Source: Cognatishimia sp. F0-27 (lineage in GTDB: Bacteria > Pseudomonadota > Alphaproteobacteria > Rhodobacterales > Rhodobacteraceae). Taken from it: a stretch of 64,000 bases of DNA. The notes beneath the pieces were generated by a model. That model saw nothing but the letters and a program-made list of their open reading frames with translations, did no database searches and was not told the DNA's origin. The DNA lies in NCBI RefSeq assembly GCF_020667845.1, contig NZ_JAFMPQ010000022.1, positions 1-64,000 of the forward strand, written 5' to 3'. The translations under genes and the position numbers were made by a program. Each line of letters opens with the position of its first letter. Position 1 is the first letter of the stretch. Of this stretch, positions 34,651 to 41,268 are shown in pieces.

Positions 34651-35649
34651 TCACCGCCATTTCTTTGTCTCGAAGGCGCCCTGGGTCTGCTTCTGCCCCT
34701 CGGTCAGGGCGATCAGGTCGGCGATGTTTGCCTCGCGTCCGGCCTTGATGTCATCCACCGCTGCGCGGAACGCACGCACAACGCCGCGGACATAGCTCTT
34801 CGAGCGCTGACGCCCTTCGATCTTGAAAGCATGCACGCCCGCCTCGATTAATTCGGGCAGGAGCCGCGACAGATTCAGGCTGATCGGTTCCTCGAAGGCG
34901 TAGTAGCCCTCGGGGCGATGGGGCGCGGCGTAGCGGCCCTTGCAGATCGTGGGATAGCCGGCCTTCTCATCGACTCCGAACCGGTCGATGGTGAAACCCG
35001 CGAGCTGCGAGGACATCGACCCGTCAGCGTCGCGTACATATTCCACATCTGAGGCGGGCGAGCACACCCCGTCCATGTTCGTGGATTGACCCGTCAGGTA
35101 ATTGGTCAGGCTGCACCGCCCTTCCACCATCAGCCCGTGATTGCCGAAGATAAAGGTCTCGATCTCGCAGGGAATTTCGCGGCGGAGCTGGCGGATCTCG
35201 GGGATCGTGAGGATGCGCGGCAGGACCACACGCTTTACACCGAAGTTCTCGCAATAGTAGCGGATCGCCTCGGGCGATGAGGCCGCGGCCTGTACCGACA
35301 GGTGCAGCCGGATGCCCGGATACGTCCGGGCGATGTAGTCGGCCACGCCCATGTCGGCCACGATGAAGGCATCAACGCCCAAGCGCGCGCCGGTGTCCGC
35401 CGCATGTCGCCAGAGATCGACCTTGCCCGCAGGCGGATAGGTATTCAGCGCCAGCAGCACCTTGGTGCCGCGCGCATGGGCATAAGTCACCGCCTCGGCC
35501 AGTTCATCGGGGGTGAAGTTCAGCCCCGGGAAGTTCCGCGCATTGGTCGCATCCTGGAAGCCGCAATAAACGGCATCGGCGCCCGCGTCGACGGCAGTGC
35601 GCAGCGCGGCGGGGGTGCCTGCGGGGCAGATCAGTTCGGCAAGGCTCAT
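34651..35649 (-). CDS. ubiU: O2-independent ubiquinone hydroxylation protein UbiU (U32 family)
   Basis: A 332-residue U32 peptidase-family protein: ELICPAGTPAALRTAVDAGA at the start, then FGNHGLMVEGRCSLTNYLTG and MDGVCSPASDV, and TICKGRYAAP. Cys179, Cys196 and Cys236 match three of the four cluster ligands of E. coli UbiU; the first of the usual pair before GRC appears to be replaced (HGLMVEGRC), and Cys161 may take its place. It overlaps ubiT by 4 bases. It works in a complex with UbiV. Confidence 0.92.
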   Translation of the reverse strand: MSLAELICPAGTPAALRTAVDAGADAVYCGFQDATNARNFPGLNFTPDELAEAVTYAHARGTKVLLALNTYPPAGKVDLWRHAADTGARLGVDAFIVADMGVADYIARTYPGIRLHLSVQAAASSPEAIRYYCENFGVKRVVLPRILTIPEIRQLRREIPCEIETFIFGNHGLMVEGRCSLTNYLTGQSTNMDGVCSPASDVEYVRDADGSMSSQLAGFTIDRFGVDEKAGYPTICKGRYAAPHRPEGYYAFEEPISLNLSRLLPELIEAGVHAFKIEGRQRSKSYVRGVVRAFRAAVDDIKAGREANIADLIALTEGQKQTQGAFETKKWR

Positions 35650-36173
35650 GCGTATTCCTGCGGTTTGGTGGCATCCGGATAGGCCCGCCGCAACCGTGCG
35701 AGAACCGCCCGTCCGGGAGCTCCGAACATCGCCGACGCCTCCTCGGCCAGCGAGCCGTCCATGTCGTCGAGCGCATTCCTAAGACGAACGACGGCCTCGG
35801 TGTCCCCGCTGACTTCCAGATCGCGCGAGAAGAAGGCCGCGTCGCCGTCCTGCTCGGCGTCGATCAGTTCCAGAAGCAGCAGGAACCGCCCGCGGATCGT
35901 GGCCCCGGCCTGCGGCGCCGTATCGCGCGGCACGGCGCGGAAGACGAGCGCCTGCGGGTCGGGGCGCAGATGCAGCGCAAAGGGCAGTTCCACGGGGTCG
36001 ATCAGGAAGTCGGTCGCCTGGTGCGGACCGAGCCGCGCGAAGAGAGACGGGTGCCGCGTCGCGACCCGACGGACAACGCGCGTCAGAACCGGTTGCAGCA
36101 CAAGGCAGGCAAGCCGTGCGATCGCGCCCTCGCCGGGCCGCAACCGGGCAGTTGGTTCGCTCGTCGGGATCAT
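35646..36173 (-). CDS. ubiT: Ubiquinone accessory protein UbiT (SCP2 domain)
   Basis: A 175-residue protein with an SCP2-like lipid-binding domain (LPFALHLRPDPQALVFRAVP, then GRFLLLLELIDAEQDGDAAF, FFSRDLEVSGDTEAVVRLRN). UbiT is the anaerobic partner of UbiJ that carries the lipid ubiquinone precursors to UbiU and UbiV. It overlaps the cycloligase gene before it and ubiU after it by 4 bases each. Confidence 0.9.
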   Translation of the reverse strand: MIPTSEPTARLRPGEGAIARLACLVLQPVLTRVVRRVATRHPSLFARLGPHQATDFLIDPVELPFALHLRPDPQALVFRAVPRDTAPQAGATIRGRFLLLLELIDAEQDGDAAFFSRDLEVSGDTEAVVRLRNALDDMDGSLAEEASAMFGAPGRAVLARLRRAYPDATKPQEYA

Positions 36174-36856
36174 GATGGGTCCTTTCGCTCCCCCGGTACG
36201 CCCGTCTCGGTCACGATCCTGTCGAGGGGAATGTCATGGGGCTGCGGGTAGATTGTGGTCAGTCGGGCTGCCGCCAGCGCGATGCCGATGGTGACGGGCC
36301 GCGGCGAGAGCGCGGCCAGTGTCCGGTCGTAATAGCCGCCGCCCCAGCCGAGCCGATAACAGCCTGCATCCCAGCCGAGGCAGGGCGCAAGCGCGATATC
36401 GGGCGTCAGGACCTCCGCCTCGGGCGGCGGAACGGGGATGTTCCAATGGCCGCGCAGCATGCGCATGCCCGGCATCCATCGTCGGAACACGAACGGCGCT
36501 GCGGGGGTCTCCACCACCGGCAGCGCGATACAGACGCCCGCCGCGTGAAGATCGGACAGGATCGGGCGCAGATCCGGTTCTCCTCGGATCGGCCAGTAGC
36601 CGGCGAGCACGGTCTCCCGGAGGGTCACGCGCGCGGCGAGGACCGTTTCGAGATGACCGCAGATGGAACTGCTCACCTGCGCCCGTCCTGTCTGGCCCAA
36701 CCCCTCCCTCAGGCTGGCCAGCCTTGCCCGCTCGGCTCGACGCCAGCGCGCCACGTCGTGCGCCTGCTGCACATCCGTGCCAAGCGGATCGAAATAGGTC
36801 GGGTCCACCTCCGCCGCCATGCAGGGGGGCGAGGCATAGGCTCCCTGTCCGCTCAT
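36170..36856 (-). CDS. 5-formyltetrahydrofolate cyclo-ligase
   Basis: A 228-residue member of the 5-FTHF cyclo-ligase family, with an N-terminal extension of about 35 residues before WRRAERARLASLREGL, the central LAGYWPIRGEPDLRPIL and the family hallmark LGWGGGYYDRTLAAL. It converts 5-formyl-THF to 5,10-methenyl-THF with ATP. It is translationally coupled on both sides: a 4-base overlap with the DUF2478 gene upstream and with ubiT downstream, which is an odd place for a folate-salvage enzyme. Confidence 0.9.
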   Translation of the reverse strand: MSGQGAYASPPCMAAEVDPTYFDPLGTDVQQAHDVARWRRAERARLASLREGLGQTGRAQVSSSICGHLETVLAARVTLRETVLAGYWPIRGEPDLRPILSDLHAAGVCIALPVVETPAAPFVFRRWMPGMRMLRGHWNIPVPPPEAEVLTPDIALAPCLGWDAGCYRLGWGGGYYDRTLAALSPRPVTIGIALAAARLTTIYPQPHDIPLDRIVTETGVPGERKDPS

Positions 36857-37386
36857 GGAGACGCGCCCTCCTCGGCCACGGTTCCGACGGTGGCGTTGCA
36901 CCAGTCCGTGACGGCAGCCTCGGTCGGTGTGAGGATCGTCGCCATGCCATCGGCATAGCGGTCGAACGCGGCCCTGTGGGTTTCGGAGAGGCCAGTCAGG
37001 ACAGGAACGCCGCGGGCAAGCGCCTCGGAGATCAGCGCGCGGAAACCGCGCCCCTCTGCCTCGCTCAGGCCAAACTTGTTGAGGATCACGAGGTCTGCCC
37101 GGCCGGCCCGAAGCCGCGACATCGCCAACCCGACGGCCTCCTCGAAGGCGCCCGCATCCATCCGGCAGGCGGTGGCGCCGGGTCCGAGATCCTGCGTGAT
37201 GCGCCAGCGCGGCCCGTTGGGCAGAAGCCAGAGATCGCAGTCGCACGATCCCGATCCGGCATCGGGCGAGGCCGCGCGCAACGCACCCACCAGCCGGACG
37301 CCGTCCCGCGTTAGCCGGTCAGCCACCGCGTCCATAAGACGATCCGTCCCGCCGCGTCCCTCGACTGTCACTCCCGCAAGCCGCAT
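36853..37386 (-). CDS. DUF2478 family protein, copy 2 (nnr/ubi operon)
   Basis: A 177-residue paralogue of the protein at 17168-17689. It shares RITQDLGPGATACRMD and NKFGLSEAEGRGFRALI with it, and the same layout throughout. The P-loop-like start is weaker (TVEGRGGTDRLMDAV). It lies 7 bases after the hemerythrin gene and overlaps the cycloligase gene by 4 bases. Function unknown; co-occurrence with molybdenum and denitrification genes is the only clue. Confidence 0.8.
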   Translation of the reverse strand: MRLAGVTVEGRGGTDRLMDAVADRLTRDGVRLVGALRAASPDAGSGSCDCDLWLLPNGPRWRITQDLGPGATACRMDAGAFEEAVGLAMSRLRAGRADLVILNKFGLSEAEGRGFRALISEALARGVPVLTGLSETHRAAFDRYADGMATILTPTEAAVTDWCNATVGTVAEEGASP

Positions 37387-37393
37387 CTTCGCC

Positions 37394-37876
37394 TCAAGCC
37401 GACTCGAAGCGCGGGAACAGCACATCGTTCTCCAGCGCGATATGGGCGGCAAGGTCGTCGAACAGCGCCGCCAGGCCGCCATAGAGCGAGCGCCAGGAGC
37501 CGCAGGCGTGCTCGGGCGGCGTCAGATCGCAGGTGAGCCGCCGGATCAGCGCGATGTTTTCGGCGTGATCGTCGTGGTCGGCGCGCATCACCGCGATGGG
37601 GTGTTCGATGCCCGGCCCGCCGCCCGCGCGCATGGCCGGAAACAAAATCATCTCCTCCTTCATCATGTGATCCTCCATCTCCCCGGCGAGCGTCCGGATG
37701 GCGGCGGCCAGCCCCTTGGGTGCCTCGGGATCGTCCGCGTGCACCCGCTCGACCCGGTCGGCCAGCGGTATGAGCGAGGCGAGATCCTCCCGGTGCATCT
37801 CGTGATAGCGCGTCAGGATATGGTCGATCAGGGCGCCGGTGTCCTGCGGCACGTCCGTTTCGGGGAGGTCTTTCAT
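37394..37876 (-). CDS. Hemerythrin/RIC-like di-iron protein, copy 2 (NO stress)
   Basis: A 160-residue four-helix protein related to the C-terminal domain of YtfE/DnrN (RIC) proteins, which repair iron-sulphur clusters damaged by NO. Ligands are His25/His28 (RYHEMHRED), His70 and Glu74 (EDHMMKEEMILFP), His101/His104 (RADHDDHAENI) and His145-Glu149 (AHIALENDVLFP). The usual N-terminal ScdA_N domain is missing. It heads the operon and is divergent from nsrR, as ytfE is in NsrR regulons. GGAAAGGA lies before the ATG. Confidence 0.87.
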   Translation of the reverse strand: MKDLPETDVPQDTGALIDHILTRYHEMHREDLASLIPLADRVERVHADDPEAPKGLAAAIRTLAGEMEDHMMKEEMILFPAMRAGGGPGIEHPIAVMRADHDDHAENIALIRRLTCDLTPPEHACGSWRSLYGGLAALFDDLAAHIALENDVLFPRFESA

Positions 37877-37930
37877 CGCGGGTCCTTTCCCTCGCGCGTC
37901 GCCCGGTCCTTGCGTGGGTCGCGGCGAATT

Positions 37931-37951
37931 GGTATTTGAGATACGCATACC
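37931..37951. promoter_or_regulatory. Candidate NsrR operator
   Basis: Core GTATTTGAGATAC (37932-37944) is a near-perfect inverted repeat that matches the NsrR pattern (GTATTT-N-AAATAC) with one mismatch. An outer GGTAT/ATACC pair (37931-37951) extends the symmetry. It lies in the 118-base gap between the hemerythrin gene and nsrR, 44 bases before the nsrR start codon. Confidence 0.6.
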
Positions 37952-37994
37952 TCTCGTGAATGCGCACTTCAACTACCAAATCAGGAGCGCGACC

Positions 37995-38408
37995 TTGCGC
38001 CTCACCTCTTTCACCGATTACGGCCTGCGCGTTCTGATGCGGATGGCGGGCGCACCCGACCGGGCCTTCACCACGTCGGAACTCGCCGATGAATTCCGCA
38101 TCTCCCGCAACCATCTTGCCAAGGTGATCACGGCGCTTGCCGCCGCAGGTCTTCTGGAAACCCGGCGCGGCGGTGGGGGCGGCGCCATGCTGGCCCGCGC
38201 GCCGGAGGACATCCGCCTGGGCGATGTGGTGGCGGCCCTCGAAGCAGATCAGGCTCTGGTGGAGTGCTTCGCCGCAGGCACCAACAGCTGCACCTTGACC
38301 CCGCAATGCCGGTTGAAAGCGCGGCTGGCTCATGCAGAGGCGGCATTTGTTGCCGATCTGAACCGCAGCACCCTGGCCGATTGCGTTTACCGACCGGAAA
38401 ACGCCTGA
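37995..38408 (+). CDS. nsrR: NO-sensing repressor NsrR (Rrf2 family)
   Basis: A 137-residue Rrf2 protein. LTSFTDYGLRVLMRMA and the HTH (ELADEFRISRNHLAKVITAL) are followed by three Cys at 91, 99 and 105 (CFAAGTNSCTLTPQC), the cluster ligands of NsrR. NO destroys the cluster and releases DNA. The start is TTG: it has AGGAG seven bases upstream and places RLTSFTDYG at the family start, while no ATG does. It faces the NO-stress operon across a candidate NsrR box. Its 3' end overlaps the convergent small membrane protein gene by 22 bases. Confidence 0.9.
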   Translation: MRLTSFTDYGLRVLMRMAGAPDRAFTTSELADEFRISRNHLAKVITALAAAGLLETRRGGGGGAMLARAPEDIRLGDVVAALEADQALVECFAAGTNSCTLTPQCRLKARLAHAEAAFVADLNRSTLADCVYRPENA

Positions 38409-38764
38409 CGCGCCGCCCACGCAATCCAGCCCCAGACCGCGCTGCGCAGGGCCATGGCGTAAACGGTACGCATCTCGAAGGCTCCACCTTGGGCGACATG
38501 CAGGCCGAAGGCCGCGAAAACCAGCAGCGTTGCAGCGACGATCACGAACGATAGGGGCCAGGCCCATCGCCGCCCCTGCCACAGGCCGAGACCCGCGACG
38601 ACATAGGCGAGCCCGGCCAGCGTGTTGAACCACAGCACAAAGGGTACGACTGCCCCCATGTCGGCTGATCCGAGCAATGTTCGGCCACCAGAGAAAATGG
38701 TCAGCACGCCAAAGGCAATCGCAACACCGCCCGCTATGCGGAGCGTCAGACTGGTTCTAGGCAT
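38387..38764 (-). CDS. Small integral membrane protein, unknown function
   Basis: A 125-residue protein with four membrane segments (LRIAGGVAIAFGVLTIFSGG, LWFNTLAGLAYVVAGLGLW, WPLSFVIVAATLLVFAAFGL, MALRSAVWGWIAWAARQA). The ATG overlaps the TetR stop by 8 bases, so it is co-transcribed with that repressor. Its end overlaps the end of nsrR. No family of known role was recognised. Confidence 0.75.
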   Translation of the reverse strand: MPRTSLTLRIAGGVAIAFGVLTIFSGGRTLLGSADMGAVVPFVLWFNTLAGLAYVVAGLGLWQGRRWAWPLSFVIVAATLLVFAAFGLHVAQGGAFEMRTVYAMALRSAVWGWIAWAARQAFSGR

Positions 38765-39371
38765 CGCAAGCGCCCTCCTTCGCGCGTAGAAGTTCCATCT
38801 GCACGTCAAACAGCCGGAACCCCTCAGGCACGAGCGCAAAGCCCCGGGCGCCGAGCGTCCAGCGGATGGCGACACCCTGCACCAGCGACGTCAGCAGGAT
38901 GGCGACATCCTCTGGGCTGACGTCGCGCTTCAGATCGCCCGCCGCCTGAAGTTCCCGGATCACGGCAACAAGGCGGCCCTCAAAAGCGCTCAGAAGCCCC
39001 CGGAACACCTCGCGCAGGGCTGGATTGTCCACCTGCAACTCGCGCGAGAACAGGATCGACGGCAGGGCAGGCGTTTCAGCAATGGCCGTCAGTTGCGCAC
39101 CGATCAGCGCTTTCAGGCGCGCCTGCGGCCCGGTGGCCCCTGCCTCGGCCGCAGCCCAGTAACTCTGCAACCGGTCAGCGATTTCCTCGGCCACCGCCAG
39201 CCAGAGCGCGCCCTTGGTGGGGAAATGCCGGAAGATCGCAGGCTGACTGAGGCCGATGGCACGCGCGACATCTGTGGTGCTCAGCCGGTCGGGTCCGATC
39301 TCGTCGGCCAGTCGCAGAACCTCGGCCACGATTTGCGCCTTTCTCTCTTCAGCACTTTGACGGCCCGACAT
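38757..39371 (-). CDS. TetR-family repressor
   Basis: A 204-residue regulator: HTH at about residues 27-50 (LSTTDVARAIGLSQPAIFRH, then FPTKGALWLAVAEEI) and an all-helical ligand domain. It is divergent from the cytochrome b561-RND operon, with a GTTAGT/ACTAAC inverted repeat in the gap, so it most likely represses the pump genes and itself and is relieved by a pump substrate. Confidence 0.9.
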   Translation of the reverse strand: MSGRQSAEERKAQIVAEVLRLADEIGPDRLSTTDVARAIGLSQPAIFRHFPTKGALWLAVAEEIADRLQSYWAAAEAGATGPQARLKALIGAQLTAIAETPALPSILFSRELQVDNPALREVFRGLLSAFEGRLVAVIRELQAAGDLKRDVSPEDVAILLTSLVQGVAIRWTLGARGFALVPEGFRLFDVQMELLRAKEGACDA

Positions 39372-39383
39372 GTGTCACCTCTT

Positions 39384-39403
39384 GTTAGTTATAACTTACT
39401 AAC
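39384..39403. promoter_or_regulatory. Candidate TetR operator
   Basis: Arms GTTAGT (39384-39389) and ACTAAC (39398-39403) with an 8-base AT-rich spacer, in the gap between tetR and the cytochrome b561 gene. A TTGACA (39412-39417) beside it could be the -35 of the plus-strand promoter. Size and place suit a TetR dimer. Confidence 0.6.
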
Positions 39404-39467
39404 ATATACTGTTGACAACCGCAACCTCTATCCCGAGTCGCGCACCCTGACCGAAAGGACCCCCGTC

Positions 39468-39965
39468 ATGCCTGCCAAAACCGCCCCCACCGGCTATTCC
39501 CGCCTTCAGATCGCGCTGCATTGGCTCGTCTTCGCACTGATCGCGCAGCAGTACCTTTTCAAGGACGCGATGTCGGCCGCATGGGACCGCATCACTGATG
39601 GGCTGGAGGCTGGGTTCGAACCGCTCGTGCTGGCCCATGTGGCGGGCGGCGCGCTGGTGATGATCTTCGCGCTGTGGCGGTTGACCCTGCACGCCCGGCG
39701 CGGCGTGCCCCCGGCGATCGAGGCCAGCAAGGTGCAGGGCATTCTCGCGAAGCTCACCCATGTCGGGCTTTACGCGCTGATGATCCTGATGCCACTCAGC
39801 GGGTCTGTCGCGTGGTTCGGCGGGGCCGAGGCCGCGGCGCAGGGGCACAATGTGTTGAAGATTGTCCTGCTGGCGCTGGTTGCGCTGCATGTGATTGGCG
39901 CGCTCTACCACCAGTTCATCCTGCGCGACGGCACGCTGGCGCGGATGCGCCGGGCGCAGGGCTGA
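39468..39965 (+). CDS. Cytochrome b561 family protein
   Basis: A 165-residue four-helix membrane cytochrome b: YSRLQIALHWLVFALIAQQY with the first haem His, VLAHVAGGALVMIFALWRL, THVGLYALMILMPLSG and LVALHVIGALYHQFILRDG with the last His pair. Such proteins pass electrons from quinol or superoxide. GAAAGGA lies before the ATG. It is the first gene of a TetR-controlled operon with an RND pump 4 bases downstream, an uncommon pairing. Confidence 0.9.
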   Translation: MPAKTAPTGYSRLQIALHWLVFALIAQQYLFKDAMSAAWDRITDGLEAGFEPLVLAHVAGGALVMIFALWRLTLHARRGVPPAIEASKVQGILAKLTHVGLYALMILMPLSGSVAWFGGAEAAAQGHNVLKIVLLALVALHVIGALYHQFILRDGTLARMRRAQG

Positions 39966-39969
39966 ACCC

Positions 39970-41268
39970 ATGCGCCTCGCCCCGCTCCTGGCGCTGCCAC
40001 CCATCGCGCTCGGCATTGCCGCGGCGGCCTGGATGATCGCGTCTGCCCCCGGCCCCGCGCAGGTCGGGGGCGACGCGCCGGCGCTACCCGTTCGGGTGAT
40101 CACGGTCGCGGCGCAGGATATTCGGCCCGCCGCAACCGCTTGGGGCAACCTGCGCGCGGCCGAGACCTGGGTCGCCGTGGCCGAGGTGCAGGGCGAGGTG
40201 ATCTGGCGCCATCCGGACCTTGAGCCGGGTCGCCTGATCCCGGCGGGGACGGAAGTGCTGAGGATCGACCCCGCCGACTACGAGCTGGCGCTGGCGCAAT
40301 CGCAGGCCGACCTCGCGGTGCTGGAGGCCGAGCGCGCGCAGCTTACGGCAGAGGCGGACAACACGCGGCGCATCCTTTCGCTGGAACAGAACCGGCTGGC
40401 CCTGGCCGAGACCGATCTGGAACGCACGCGCACACTCGTCGCGCAAGGCGCTGTTCCGCAATCGCGCGCCGACGAGGCCGAGCGCGCAACCCTTCTGGCC
40501 CGCCGCACGGTGGCGGAACTGGAGAACACGCTCGCCCTGATCCCGTCTCGCCAAGCGCGGATCGCGGCGCAGGTTGCACGCAGCGAGGCCGCCATCGACC
40601 AGGCGCGCCGCTCGCTCGACCGCACGACCCTGACGACGCCGTTTGACCTGCGCGTGACCGAGGTGAATGCTGAGCTGTTTCAGACCGTCGCCCCCGGTCA
40701 GGTGGTGATCCGTGCTGACGGGATTGCGGCGGCCGAGGTCGTGGCGCATTTGCCGATAGACAGCTTTCGACGGCTATTGGGAGATACACCGGAGGGCATC
40801 ACCCTTGGCGACATGATGCGCGACATGCCCGCCACGCAGATCGAGGTGACGCTCAGCCCTATGGCGGACCCGAGGCAGATCTGGAGCGCCCGTGTTGTCG
40901 GGATCGAGGGCGCGCTGGATGCCCGTGCGCGCACCGTGCCGGTCGTGGTCAGGGTTGACGACCCCTATGAGGGCGCGGACCCGCCCCGCCGCTTGCCGCT
41001 GGTGCCCAACATGCAGGTGCAGCTTTCCTTTTCGGGCGCTTCCATGACAGGCCTCATCGCGATCCCCGAGGCGGCGTTGCATGGCGACATGGTGCGTATC
41101 CTTGGCCCCGATGGCTTGCTGGAATTGCGCCCCGTCACCGCAGCCTTCGAGCAGGATGGCCGCGTCGTTATCGCCGCTGGCCTGTTGCCGGGCGAACGCG
41201 TGGTGATCGACGAAATCGCGCCGGCCATTCCCGGCATGACCCTGACCCCGGTCGAGGTCGAGCCATGA
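39970..41268 (+). CDS. RND efflux periplasmic adaptor (membrane fusion protein)
   Basis: A 432-residue adaptor. A single N-terminal hydrophobic segment (LLALPPIALGIAAAAWMI) anchors it. Then come the barrel-sandwich half (VAVAEVQGEVIWRHPDLEPG), a long alpha hairpin (about residues 100-220) and the returning beta part (LDRTTLTTPFDLRVTEVN). It links an inner membrane RND pump to an outer membrane channel. Its stop overlaps the pump ATG by 4 bases. No outer membrane TolC-type gene is nearby. Confidence 0.92.
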   Translation: MRLAPLLALPPIALGIAAAAWMIASAPGPAQVGGDAPALPVRVITVAAQDIRPAATAWGNLRAAETWVAVAEVQGEVIWRHPDLEPGRLIPAGTEVLRIDPADYELALAQSQADLAVLEAERAQLTAEADNTRRILSLEQNRLALAETDLERTRTLVAQGAVPQSRADEAERATLLARRTVAELENTLALIPSRQARIAAQVARSEAAIDQARRSLDRTTLTTPFDLRVTEVNAELFQTVAPGQVVIRADGIAAAEVVAHLPIDSFRRLLGDTPEGITLGDMMRDMPATQIEVTLSPMADPRQIWSARVVGIEGALDARARTVPVVVRVDDPYEGADPPRRLPLVPNMQVQLSFSGASMTGLIAIPEAALHGDMVRILGPDGLLELRPVTAAFEQDGRVVIAAGLLPGERVVIDEIAPAIPGMTLTPVEVEP

